A DNA stretch of 52,705 nucleotides from Planctomycetaceae bacterium (GTDB lineage: Bacteria > Planctomycetota > Planctomycetia > Planctomycetales > Planctomycetaceae), in NCBI GenBank assembly GCA_015485495.1, contig WFTL01000112.1, positions 1-52,705 of the forward strand, written 5' to 3'. Each line of letters begins with the position of its first letter. Positions within the stretch are counted from its first letter, which is position 1. A model generated the notes under the pieces. It was not told the DNA's origin. It searched no databases and saw only the letters and a list, made by a program, of their open reading frames with translations. A program made the position numbers and the translations under genes. Shown in pieces: positions 18,443 to 27,132 of this stretch.

Positions 18443-20896
18443 ATGAGTGGTCTTCTGCGCAGTCTCCTGTTCGTCGTTCTGCTGGCCGGATGGACCGGCC
18501 TGCCGCGCGCGGCCGCGTCCGATCCGAAACTCAGCGTCATTCTGCCGCGCGGCATTCAGCGCGGAACGGAAACAGAAATGACGTTTCGCGGAGCCCGGCT
18601 GAACGATGCGGAAGAGATCTTCTTCTACGAACCGGGCTTTACAGTCAGCAGCATCACGCCCGTCGATGCCAACACGATCAAAGCTGTCGTCCAGGTCGCT
18701 CCCGACTGTGCTCCTGGCGAACACACCGCTCAGATTCGCACGAAATCCGGAATCACGGAATTCCGAACCTTCTTCGTCGGCGACCTGCCGGCCGTTGCCG
18801 AAAAGGAGCCCAATACGACGTTCGAACAGGCCCAGACCATCGAACTGGATTCCATGGTTCTGGGTGTGATCACATCGGAAGACGTCGACTACTTCGCCGT
18901 GCAGTGTTCCAAAGGACAGCGGCTGTCCGTTGAGATTGCGGCCATGCGGCTCGGGCAGGCCTTTTTCGACCCCTACATCGCCATTCTGGACAGCCGGCGG
19001 TTCGAACTGGCGGCCGCTGATGACTCGCCGCTGCTGAAGCAGGATGCTCTGGCATCCGTCATCATCCCGGAAGACGGAACCTACATCATCGAAATCCGCG
19101 ATACGGGATACGGAGGGGCCGGGAATGCACATTACTGTGCCCATATCGGCCGCTTCCCGCGTCCATCGGCCGTGTTTCCTGCCGGCGGACAGGCCGGCCA
19201 GACCGTCGAATTCCGGTTTCTCGGTGATGCGGCCGGTGATCTGACCGTCCAGACCGCACTGCCGGACGATGGCAGAGAAGCGGTGCCGTTCTGGCCTTCG
19301 GATGACCACGGCACCGCGGTGACGCCCCACCTGCTGCGTGTGTCACCCGATCCGAATGCCGTGGAAGTGGAACCCAATCAGACGCTGAACACGGCCACTC
19401 CTGTGGAATTTCCCTGCACGTTCAACGGCATTCTGCAGGAAGACGGCGATGTGGACGTGTATCGCTTCACCGCAAAAAAAGGCCAGGTGTTCGATGTGGA
19501 ATGTTATGCCCGCCGCATTCAGTCACCGGTGGATCCGGTGATGCATCTGTACAAACCGGATAACGGCGTGCTGGCTTCGAACGATGATTCCCGCGGTCCC
19601 GACAGCTATTTTCGGGTCACGATTCCTGCCGACGGAGAATACAGGCTGCGGGTGACGGACCTCCTGGGGAAAGGCGGACCGGAGTACGTGTATCGTGTGG
19701 AGTTTCGCCGGATTCAGCCGTCTCTGACACTCGGAATTCCCCGCGTGGCCCGTTACAGCCAGGATCGTCAGCGGATTTATGTCCCGCGCGGCGGACGTTT
19801 CGCCACGATCATTTCCGCCACCCGGACGGCATTCAGCGGCGAACTGGAACTCATCCCCGAAGGTCTGCCGGAAGGCATCCGCATGGTCGCCCGGACCATG
19901 CCGGCCAGTCTCAACACGATGCCCGTTGTTTTCGAAGCCGCTGCCGATGCACCGCTCAGCGGGGCCCTGGTCGACTTCCGTGCCCGGCTGAAAAGCGACG
20001 AAAAAACCATTGTCGGCGGTTTCCGAAACCGAGCGGACTTCATCATCGCCCAGCCCGGGCAGTCGCTTTATGCCTGGAAGGACGTGGATCGGCTGGCCTT
20101 TGCCGTGGTGGAAGAACTGCCGTTTACCATCGACATCGTTCAGCCGCAGGTTCCGATTGTCCGCAACGGCTCCATGCAGCTGAAAGTGGTCGTCACGAAA
20201 AAAGAAGGGTGGGACGAAGCGATCACAGTCCAGTTTCCGTTCCGGCCGCCGGGAATCGGCGCCCGACCGAACATCACGATTCCGAAAGGAAAGTCTGAAG
20301 GCGTCTATCCCATCAGTGCCAACGGCAACGCGGCACTCGGAAAGTGGCCGGTTTACGCCATCGCCAGCGCCAATGTGAACGGCGCGGCCTGGACCGCATC
20401 CGGCATGGCGACTCTGGAAGTCGCCGAACCGTGGGTCGGCGTCACTCTGGCGAAATCGTCCGTCGAACAGGGCCAGACCACGGAAATCGTCGCCGAAGTT
20501 CAGCTTCTGAAGGAACTGCCCGCTCCGGCAAAAGTCGAACTGCTCGGCCTGCCCCATCACGTCAGCACGAACCCGCTGGAAATCACACCGGACACCAAAG
20601 AACTCGTCTTTCCGATCTCCACCCAGGCCGACAGTCCGGCCGGCACCCACAAGAACATCTTCTGCCGCATCACGGTCGTCCAGAATAACGAACCGATCGT
20701 GCATACACGCGTGGGGAATACCGAACTGCGCATCGACAAACCGCTGCCCAGACCCGTCGCTCAGGCGGCAGCGCCGAAGGAAAAACCGAAACCGCAGTCG
20801 CAGCCGGCTGCAAAGGACAAACCGAAACCCGAGCGCCGGCTGACACGTCTGGAGAAACTCCGTCTGGAGGCCAAAAAACGGGCGTCCGGATCCTGA
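18443..20896 (+). CDS. Secreted protein with two PPC domains
   Basis: The product is 817 residues. A signal peptide (SLLFVVLLAGW, probable cleavage after AAAS) leads into beta-rich sequence. Two bacterial pre-peptidase C-terminal domains are seen at about residues 120-230 (EKEPNTTFEQAQTI, DVDYFAVQCSKGQRLSVEI) and 310-420 (VEPNQTLNTATPV, DVDVYRFTAKKGQVFDVEC). More beta-sandwich segments follow, and the tail is a Lys/Pro/Gln-rich, positively charged low-complexity stretch ending KLRLEAKKRASGS. There is no protease domain, so the PPC domains are not accessory to an enzyme here. It may bind polymers or other cell-surface proteins of the block. An upstream ATG at 18380 is an alternative, but the signal peptide is better placed from 18443. 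Confidence 0.85.
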   Translation: MSGLLRSLLFVVLLAGWTGLPRAAASDPKLSVILPRGIQRGTETEMTFRGARLNDAEEIFFYEPGFTVSSITPVDANTIKAVVQVAPDCAPGEHTAQIRTKSGITEFRTFFVGDLPAVAEKEPNTTFEQAQTIELDSMVLGVITSEDVDYFAVQCSKGQRLSVEIAAMRLGQAFFDPYIAILDSRRFELAAADDSPLLKQDALASVIIPEDGTYIIEIRDTGYGGAGNAHYCAHIGRFPRPSAVFPAGGQAGQTVEFRFLGDAAGDLTVQTALPDDGREAVPFWPSDDHGTAVTPHLLRVSPDPNAVEVEPNQTLNTATPVEFPCTFNGILQEDGDVDVYRFTAKKGQVFDVECYARRIQSPVDPVMHLYKPDNGVLASNDDSRGPDSYFRVTIPADGEYRLRVTDLLGKGGPEYVYRVEFRRIQPSLTLGIPRVARYSQDRQRIYVPRGGRFATIISATRTAFSGELELIPEGLPEGIRMVARTMPASLNTMPVVFEAAADAPLSGALVDFRARLKSDEKTIVGGFRNRADFIIAQPGQSLYAWKDVDRLAFAVVEELPFTIDIVQPQVPIVRNGSMQLKVVVTKKEGWDEAITVQFPFRPPGIGARPNITIPKGKSEGVYPISANGNAALGKWPVYAIASANVNGAAWTASGMATLEVAEPWVGVTLAKSSVEQGQTTEIVAEVQLLKELPAPAKVELLGLPHHVSTNPLEITPDTKELVFPISTQADSPAGTHKNIFCRITVVQNNEPIVHTRVGNTELRIDKPLPRPVAQAAAPKEKPKPQSQPAAKDKPKPERRLTRLEKLRLEAKKRASGS

Positions 20897-21021
20897 CTGT
20901 CTGCCATCGGAAACCGTCCGTCGTGTCGACTGCACCGATCACAACACGTGTTCTGACAGGACAGAAACCACAACCACAGAAATCACAACGGGCACTGTGT
21001 TCGCGGAGGCAAACTGAGGCG

Positions 21022-23457
21022 ATGAAACGAGCGATTCTGACGGCCGGCCTGTGTCTGGCTTCGTGCTTCCCATCCGTTGCGGATGACACCGCCGCCTCGG
21101 TGACATCCATCAGCGTCAGTCCGCCGGACATCCACCTGTCGTCGGCCCGAGATCACCAGTCGATCATCGTGCAGGCCGTTCTGGCCAGCGGACTCACACG
21201 CGATGTCACCACCGAATGCCGCATCACGACTGAGGATGAATCGCTGGTCCGGCTGGAAGGGCAGACATTCTTCGCTGCCAAAGACGGCGATACGACGGTC
21301 ACTGTGGCGTACGGCGAACACACTGTTCAGGTTCCCGTGACAGTCCGGAATGCGGCCGACAATCCGGAACTCAGCTTCCGTCTGGACATCATGCCGATTT
21401 TCATGAAGGCCAGCTGCAACAACGGAAGCTGTCACGGAGCGGCCCGGGGCAAGGACGGTTTTCGGCTGTCTCTGTTCGGATTCGATCCGGCCGGAGACCA
21501 TTTTCGGCTGACCCGCGAACTGCCGGGACGCCGCATCAATCTGGCTCTGCCGGAAGAAAGCCTGCTCATCGAAAAAGCCTGCGGCCTGGTGCCTCATTCG
21601 GGAGGCAAACGGATCGAGCCCGGAGGAGACAAATACAGTACACTCATTCGCTGGCTGAAGGCGGGAGCTCCCGATGACCCGGGAGAAGTTCCTTCGGTTG
21701 TGAGTCTGGAACTGTATCCGCGGGAAGCGGTGCTGGATGGGGAAGGGGAAACACAGCGGCTGACCGTACGGGCGAAGTATTCTGACGGAACCGACCGCGA
21801 CGTGACGAGTCTGGCGTGGTTCAGCACAAGTAACGAAACGTCGGCAGCCGTCGACCAGACGGGAATCGTCACGGGCCATGACCGCGGTGAAGCCTTTGTC
21901 ATGGCCCGCTTCGAAACGCATACCGTGGGTTCCGATTTCATCGTCCTGCCGAAGGGGCTCGAGTACACCGACCCTCAGACACCCGAATTCAACTACATCG
22001 ACACGCTGGTCCATGCGAAGCTGCGCAAGCTGAGGATCGTTCCGTCTGAAGTGTGTTCAGATGAGGAGTTTCTGCGTCGGGTCTTCATCGACATCACGGG
22101 AACACTGCCGACGCCGGAAGAGCGGGCGGCGTTCCTGGCCGACGAACAACCCGACAAACGCGCCCGGATCATCGATGAACTGCTGGAACGCAAAGAATTC
22201 GTAGACATCTGGGTCATGAAATGGGCCGAACTGCTGCAGGTCCGCACGATTCCCAATCGCGTCACCAAAAAACCGATGCTGCGGTACTACGGCTGGCTCC
22301 GGGAAAAGATCGCGGGCAACACGCCGATCGACCAGATGGTGCGGGAACTGCTGGCTTCAAAGGGAGGCACGTTTTCCAGCCCCGCCACGAACTACTACCA
22401 GACCGAGACAGAAACCCTGAAGGTGGCGGAAAATGTGGCTCAGGTGTTTCTGGGAATGCGTATCCAGTGTGCCCAGTGCCACAACCATCCGTTCGACCGC
22501 TGGACGATGGACGACTACTACAGCTTCGCCGCTTTCTTTTCTCAGATCGGCCGCAAGAAAAGCGACGATCCCAGGGAAACCGTCGTGTACAACAAAGGCG
22601 GCGGGGAGGTGAAGCATCCGGTCGGAGGCCGCGTGATGCCGCCGAAGTTTCTGGGCGGCGCGGTGCCGGATGTCAAAGGAAAAGACCGTCGCGAAGTCCT
22701 GGCCGCCTGGCTGGCGTCTCCGGACAACCCCTGGTTCGCCACGAACCTGGCCAACATCGTGTGGGCCCATTTCTTCGGACGGGGCATCATCGATCCGGTC
22801 GATGACGTGCGCGTCAGCAATCCGCCGGTGAACGGACCGCTGCTTGAAGAGCTGGGAAAACGGTTCACATCGTACAACTACGATTTCCGTCAGCTCGTAC
22901 GGGACATCTGCAATTCCCGCACCTACCAGCTGTCCACCGTCACGAACGAAACGAACGCGTCCGACCACAGCAATTTCGCTCACGCCGAACTGCGGCGGAT
23001 GCGGGCCGAAGTGCTTCTGGACTGCATCACTCAGGTCACATCGACGAACAACAAGTTTCCCGGCCTTCCGGTCGGTGCCCGAGCCGTCCATGTGGCCGAT
23101 GGCAACACATCCACCTACTTCCTGACAACCTTCGGACGCGCCAAACGGGCGACGGTCTGTTCCTGCGAAGTGAAAATGGAACCCAATCTGTCTCAGGCTC
23201 TGCACCTGATCAACGGAGAAACCACCAATCAGAAGATCCGCCAGGGTGGACTCATTCCCGGACTGCTTAAAGAAGGAAAGACGCCTGAACAGATCATTCA
23301 GGAACTGTACCTGCGGTGTCTGACCCGCCTGCCCACCGAACAGGAAATGGCCCGGCTGCTGGAAACGGTCCAGGCCGGTGGCGACGATGCGACCCAGACG
23401 CTTGAAGACATCTTCTGGTCCCTGCTCAATTCCCGGGAGTTTCTGTTCAATCACTGA
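21022..23457 (+). CDS. Exported Ig-like/DUF1549/DUF1553 haem-motif protein
   Basis: This 811-residue protein starts with a signal peptide (MKRAILTAGLCLASCF). An Ig-like Big_2 domain lies at about 25-110. A CNNGSCH motif (C132, C137, H138) has CX4CH spacing. A second Ig-like domain at about 235-315 is followed by DUF1549 with a canonical CAQCH motif (C483, C486, H487) in CAQCHNHPFDRW. DUF1553 forms the C-terminus (EELGKRFTSYNYDFRQLVRDI, SREFLFNH). These are the marks of a planctomycete surface or periplasmic cytochrome-like protein. Function is unknown; electron transfer is inferred from the haem motifs. It lies 125 bases after the PPC gene. ATG at 21022 follows GGAGG at a 12-base distance. 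Confidence 0.9.
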   Translation: MKRAILTAGLCLASCFPSVADDTAASVTSISVSPPDIHLSSARDHQSIIVQAVLASGLTRDVTTECRITTEDESLVRLEGQTFFAAKDGDTTVTVAYGEHTVQVPVTVRNAADNPELSFRLDIMPIFMKASCNNGSCHGAARGKDGFRLSLFGFDPAGDHFRLTRELPGRRINLALPEESLLIEKACGLVPHSGGKRIEPGGDKYSTLIRWLKAGAPDDPGEVPSVVSLELYPREAVLDGEGETQRLTVRAKYSDGTDRDVTSLAWFSTSNETSAAVDQTGIVTGHDRGEAFVMARFETHTVGSDFIVLPKGLEYTDPQTPEFNYIDTLVHAKLRKLRIVPSEVCSDEEFLRRVFIDITGTLPTPEERAAFLADEQPDKRARIIDELLERKEFVDIWVMKWAELLQVRTIPNRVTKKPMLRYYGWLREKIAGNTPIDQMVRELLASKGGTFSSPATNYYQTETETLKVAENVAQVFLGMRIQCAQCHNHPFDRWTMDDYYSFAAFFSQIGRKKSDDPRETVVYNKGGGEVKHPVGGRVMPPKFLGGAVPDVKGKDRREVLAAWLASPDNPWFATNLANIVWAHFFGRGIIDPVDDVRVSNPPVNGPLLEELGKRFTSYNYDFRQLVRDICNSRTYQLSTVTNETNASDHSNFAHAELRRMRAEVLLDCITQVTSTNNKFPGLPVGARAVHVADGNTSTYFLTTFGRAKRATVCSCEVKMEPNLSQALHLINGETTNQKIRQGGLIPGLLKEGKTPEQIIQELYLRCLTRLPTEQEMARLLETVQAGGDDATQTLEDIFWSLLNSREFLFNH

Positions 23458-23660
23458 TTCAGCGGAATGCCGGAACCGGCGGGAGAGGAAGCATGATGGC
23501 TGTGCCTGCCTCTCCGGTCCGGTTGCACTCAGGTTTTGGGTTAATCCGGAGACTCTGCACAGACTTTCCTGACCAGCCGGACTGTGTCGATAGATTCTTT
23601 GACCCGTCCCGTCGGGATCCCGCCCGCCTGCCTTCCTTCCTGCTTCATCTGAGAACGACC

Positions 23661-26366
23661 ATGACGCGATCCATCGCCACCTGTCTGCTGCTGCTGCTGA
23701 CGCTGACTTCGACCGGACGCGGCGCTGAAGAACAGATCAATTACACCGATCACGTGCGGCCCATTTTTCGGGAAAAGTGCTTCAGCTGCCACAACACGAA
23801 CAAGAAGTCTGCCAGCCTGGACCTGACCAGCTTCACGTCTCTGATGCAGGGCGGAGCGTCGGGGGAAGTCATTTCTCCCGGCAGTGCGGAAGACAGTTAT
23901 CTGTTCATGCTCATCACCCATGAAAGCGAACCTTTCATGCCTCCGGATTCCGATCGGATTCCGGACGCGATGATCGATGTGGTGCGCCGCTGGATCGATG
24001 GGGGAGCTCCGGAAACTTCGTCCAGCAAAGTCATGCTGCCGAAGAAGCCGAAAATCGATCTGAGCGTTTCTGTGTCGGCCGGCGAACGTCCCGAAGGTCC
24101 TCCGCCCGTCCCGGATGTGCTCAGTCTCGAACCGGTCGTCCACACACCGGCCACGACCGCCGTATCAGCCATCGCCACCAGCCCCTGGGCGCCGGTGGCC
24201 GCCATCGGTGGTCAGAAACAGGTTGTGCTGTACGACACCCGATCTCTGGAAACCGTCGGCATTCTTCCTTTTCCGGAGGGCCAGGTTCGTGTTCTGCGTT
24301 TCAGCCGAAACGGATCGCTGCTGCTGGCCGGCGGAGGCCGTGGGGGAGCCCGCGGACTGGCCGTCGTCTGGGATGTCCGAACGGGCGAACGCCTGTTTTC
24401 CGTCGGTGACGAACTGGATGAAGTGCTCGCCGCCGATATCAGTGCCGATCACGAATTCGTGGCTCTGGGAGGACCTCAGAAGATCGTCCGCGTCTATGCC
24501 ACCGGAACCGGGGAACTCGTCTGGGAAGTCACCAAACACACCGACTGGGTCACGGCACTGGAATTCAGTCCGGACTCCGTTCTTTTGGCAACGGGAGATC
24601 GCGCCGGCGGTCTGCATGTCTGGGAAGCCTTCACGGGACGCCACTACGCGGTTCTGAACGGTCATTCCGGATTCATCACCGGGGTTTCCTGGCGGATCGA
24701 CAGCAACGTTCTCGCATCAGCCTCTCAGGACGGCAGCATCCGTCTGTGGGAAATGGAAAACGGAAAATCCATCAAATCGTGGACGGCACATGGTGGAGGC
24801 GTGTCGTCCGTGGAATTCTGTCGGGACGGACGCATCGTCTCCTGCGGACGCGACAAACTCACGAAGCTGTGGGATCAGAACGGCAAACAGCTGGTCGCCT
24901 TCGAAGCATTCGCCGATCTGGCCGTGAGCGTGTCGCACTGCGATGAAACCAATCGCGTCATCGCCGGAGACTGGATCGGTTCCATCCGCGCCTGGAACGC
25001 CGCTGACGGCAAACGCATCGGAAACCTGACCGCCAATCCGCCTCTGCTGGCCACACGTCTGGCACAGGCCGAAGCCGCTCTGCCGGCCGCTCTGGAAAAT
25101 CAGAAGAAAGCGGACGCCGCTTACAGCGAAACGGCCGCCGCCCACAAAATGCAGTCAGATAAACTGGCTGCCGCTCAGAAAACACTGGCAGCGGCCCGGA
25201 AGGCTGTGGCCGAACTGACGAAGCAGAAAGAAGCACGCGAACCGGAACTGGCCGAACTCCGGAAAAAACTCACCTCGGAAGAAGCCGCCCTGACGGCTCT
25301 GCAGAAGGCCGTCCCCAGTCTGAAACAGGCTGCCGACAATGCATCAGCGGCCGCCCAGGCGCTTCCTCAGGACAAGGAACTGGCAGAAGCGGCATCCGGG
25401 ATGGAAGCGGCTCTGAAAGAGAAAACGGAATCTGCAGCCGCTCTGCAGAAGACGATCGAAGCCCGCAAACAGGACATCGCCGCCCGCCAGGCCGCTCTGA
25501 AGGAACTGCAGACGAAACTGTCTGAGCAGCAGCAGACGGCCGCCAGTGCGGAAACAGCCGCCAAAGAAGCCACGGCCGCTCTGGAATCGCTCAAACCCCG
25601 ACTCGAACAGACCCGGCAGGCGAAAGCCGCAGCCGATGCCCAGGTGGGCCGACTGCAGGCCGAAATCGAGCGATGGAAACAGTACATCGCCCTGCGCGAC
25701 GAACTGTCCGTTCAGCAGCAGAAAAAGGCGGTTCAGGAAGAGCGCCAGATCGCTCTGCTCACCGCTCAGGCCGCTCTGGATGAACATCAGCAGAAAATCG
25801 ATGCCGTTCAGAAGACCATCACGACTCATGAACAGACAGTAACCGGCCACCGGAAGCAGATTGAGGAACTGCAGCAGCGCATTGCCACGGCGAAGAAGCA
25901 GGCCGAACAGCAGCAGCAGATTGCGAAAAAGCATGAGCAGGCCGCCCCGCCCATCAGCCAGGCTATCTCACAGATTCAGGAAGCTCTGAAACAACTGCCG
26001 GACGATCCGTCCGTACAGGCGGCTCTGACCAGCCTGAAGACCGCCATGGAAATGAACCAGAAAGCTCTGGCAGCCGCGCAGAAAGCCGTCGCAGACGCGA
26101 AGGAAGCGATTCAGAAAGACGAAGCCGCAGTAGCCGCCGCCATGGCAGCCATCAAACAGACTCAGGAAAAACAGGCAGCCGAACAGAAAAAACTGGATGC
26201 TCTGAAAGCAGCCCAGGAACCCCTGGCTGCCGCCGTCAGGACCGCTCAGCAGGCCTACGACGCGGCCGCGAAAGAGTATGAACAGGCCACTCAGATCGTG
26301 GAAAACCGGCGGCGTCAGATTCGCCCGGACACTCAGGTGACTCAAACGGACGGAAACACACCATAA
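23661..26366 (+). CDS. PSCyt1-WD40-coiled-coil exported protein
   Basis: The 901-residue product has a signal peptide (SIATCLLLLLTLTSTGRGA) and a PSCyt1 cytochrome domain with CFSCH (C40, C43, H44) and FMPPDSDRIPD. Residues about 160-450 form a WD40 propeller with GH/WD-type repeats such as GHSGFITGVSW and DGSIRLWEMENGKSIKSW. Residues about 455-890 are a long Ala/Gln/Lys/Glu-rich coiled coil. Two related segments, ALPQDKELAEAASGMEAALK and QLPDDPSVQAALTSLKTAME, suggest an internal duplication within it. The coiled coil could anchor or space the haem and propeller head at the cell surface (inference). ATG at 23661 is chosen because it starts the signal peptide; an upstream in-frame start adds unconvincing sequence. 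Confidence 0.88.
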   Translation: MTRSIATCLLLLLTLTSTGRGAEEQINYTDHVRPIFREKCFSCHNTNKKSASLDLTSFTSLMQGGASGEVISPGSAEDSYLFMLITHESEPFMPPDSDRIPDAMIDVVRRWIDGGAPETSSSKVMLPKKPKIDLSVSVSAGERPEGPPPVPDVLSLEPVVHTPATTAVSAIATSPWAPVAAIGGQKQVVLYDTRSLETVGILPFPEGQVRVLRFSRNGSLLLAGGGRGGARGLAVVWDVRTGERLFSVGDELDEVLAADISADHEFVALGGPQKIVRVYATGTGELVWEVTKHTDWVTALEFSPDSVLLATGDRAGGLHVWEAFTGRHYAVLNGHSGFITGVSWRIDSNVLASASQDGSIRLWEMENGKSIKSWTAHGGGVSSVEFCRDGRIVSCGRDKLTKLWDQNGKQLVAFEAFADLAVSVSHCDETNRVIAGDWIGSIRAWNAADGKRIGNLTANPPLLATRLAQAEAALPAALENQKKADAAYSETAAAHKMQSDKLAAAQKTLAAARKAVAELTKQKEAREPELAELRKKLTSEEAALTALQKAVPSLKQAADNASAAAQALPQDKELAEAASGMEAALKEKTESAAALQKTIEARKQDIAARQAALKELQTKLSEQQQTAASAETAAKEATAALESLKPRLEQTRQAKAAADAQVGRLQAEIERWKQYIALRDELSVQQQKKAVQEERQIALLTAQAALDEHQQKIDAVQKTITTHEQTVTGHRKQIEELQQRIATAKKQAEQQQQIAKKHEQAAPPISQAISQIQEALKQLPDDPSVQAALTSLKTAMEMNQKALAAAQKAVADAKEAIQKDEAAVAAAMAAIKQTQEKQAAEQKKLDALKAAQEPLAAAVRTAQQAYDAAAKEYEQATQIVENRRRQIRPDTQVTQTDGNTP

Positions 26367-26484
26367 CCAGGCGCCCGGAAACGATCTTTCGGAGGTGGCG
26401 GGGAGGAACCGTGACAGGCCCCGTTTCGTCCGGTACGATGTTCGCAGCCGGCTGCCTGTTCCTGTTTCCTGCTGACATGTCCCC

Positions 26485-27072
26485 GTGATTTCTCCTGCTT
26501 CTGCCATCTCCCGGACCGCAGAACCGACACGCCAGGTGCTCGTGCGCTACGGGACGATTCCTCAGGTGGCCCGCTTCAGTCCGCCGGCCGCAGGAACCGA
26601 CCGCGTGCAACGGGGATCTCGGGTGATCGTTCGAACCGACCGCGGTCTGGAAGTCGGGGAAGTTCTGGAGACGGTCGCCCCTGCTTCGTCGGCGGACAGC
26701 CACGCACCGGTCGATGCCGAACGCATCGAACGCGTCGCCACACCGGAAGATCTGTCCCGCCAGGAACGCTGCCGGAAGCAGGCGGCCGATCTGTTTCCCG
26801 TGTGGCTGCAGCGGATTGGTGAATGGGATCTGGATCTGCAGCTCGTCGACGTCGAAGTTCCGCTGGATGAAGAACACGTCATTCTGTACGTCCTGAACGA
26901 TCGCGGTGCTGAGACGACACGACTGGCACTGCTGGCAGCCGCCGCGGGACACGGCATCGTGACCGTCCAGCCCGTGGCGGCAGAAGGCATTGTGGCCGGT
27001 CATCCCGGAGGCTGTGGGTCCGGCTGCGGCAGTTCGGGCTGCGGCGGGTCAGGTGGAACCTGCCATTCCTGA
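26485..27072 (+). CDS. PSP1-domain (RicT/YaaT-like) protein
   Basis: The 195-residue product has the PSP1 pattern: RYGTIPQVARF near the start, RGSRVIVRTDRGLEVGEVLE, and RKQAADLFPVWLQRIGEWDLDLQLVDVEV before LDEEHVILYVLN. The family includes Bacillus RicT (YaaT), an iron-sulfur-associated subunit affecting RNase Y and phosphorelay activity. The C-terminus is a Gly/Ser-rich tail with four Cys (GGCGSGCGSSGCGGSGGTC) that could bind a metal or cluster. Start is GTG at 26485, with no better in-frame start nearby. It leads a three-gene run with an unknown protein and ispD. Confidence 0.82.
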   Translation: MISPASAISRTAEPTRQVLVRYGTIPQVARFSPPAAGTDRVQRGSRVIVRTDRGLEVGEVLETVAPASSADSHAPVDAERIERVATPEDLSRQERCRKQAADLFPVWLQRIGEWDLDLQLVDVEVPLDEEHVILYVLNDRGAETTRLALLAAAAGHGIVTVQPVAAEGIVAGHPGGCGSGCGSSGCGGSGGTCHS

Positions 27073-27132
27073 TGCCGGTTGTCCGCAGTCCCCGCTTCCA
27101 GCCTCCCCGATGGCGTCCAGAAAGAAGTCTTC

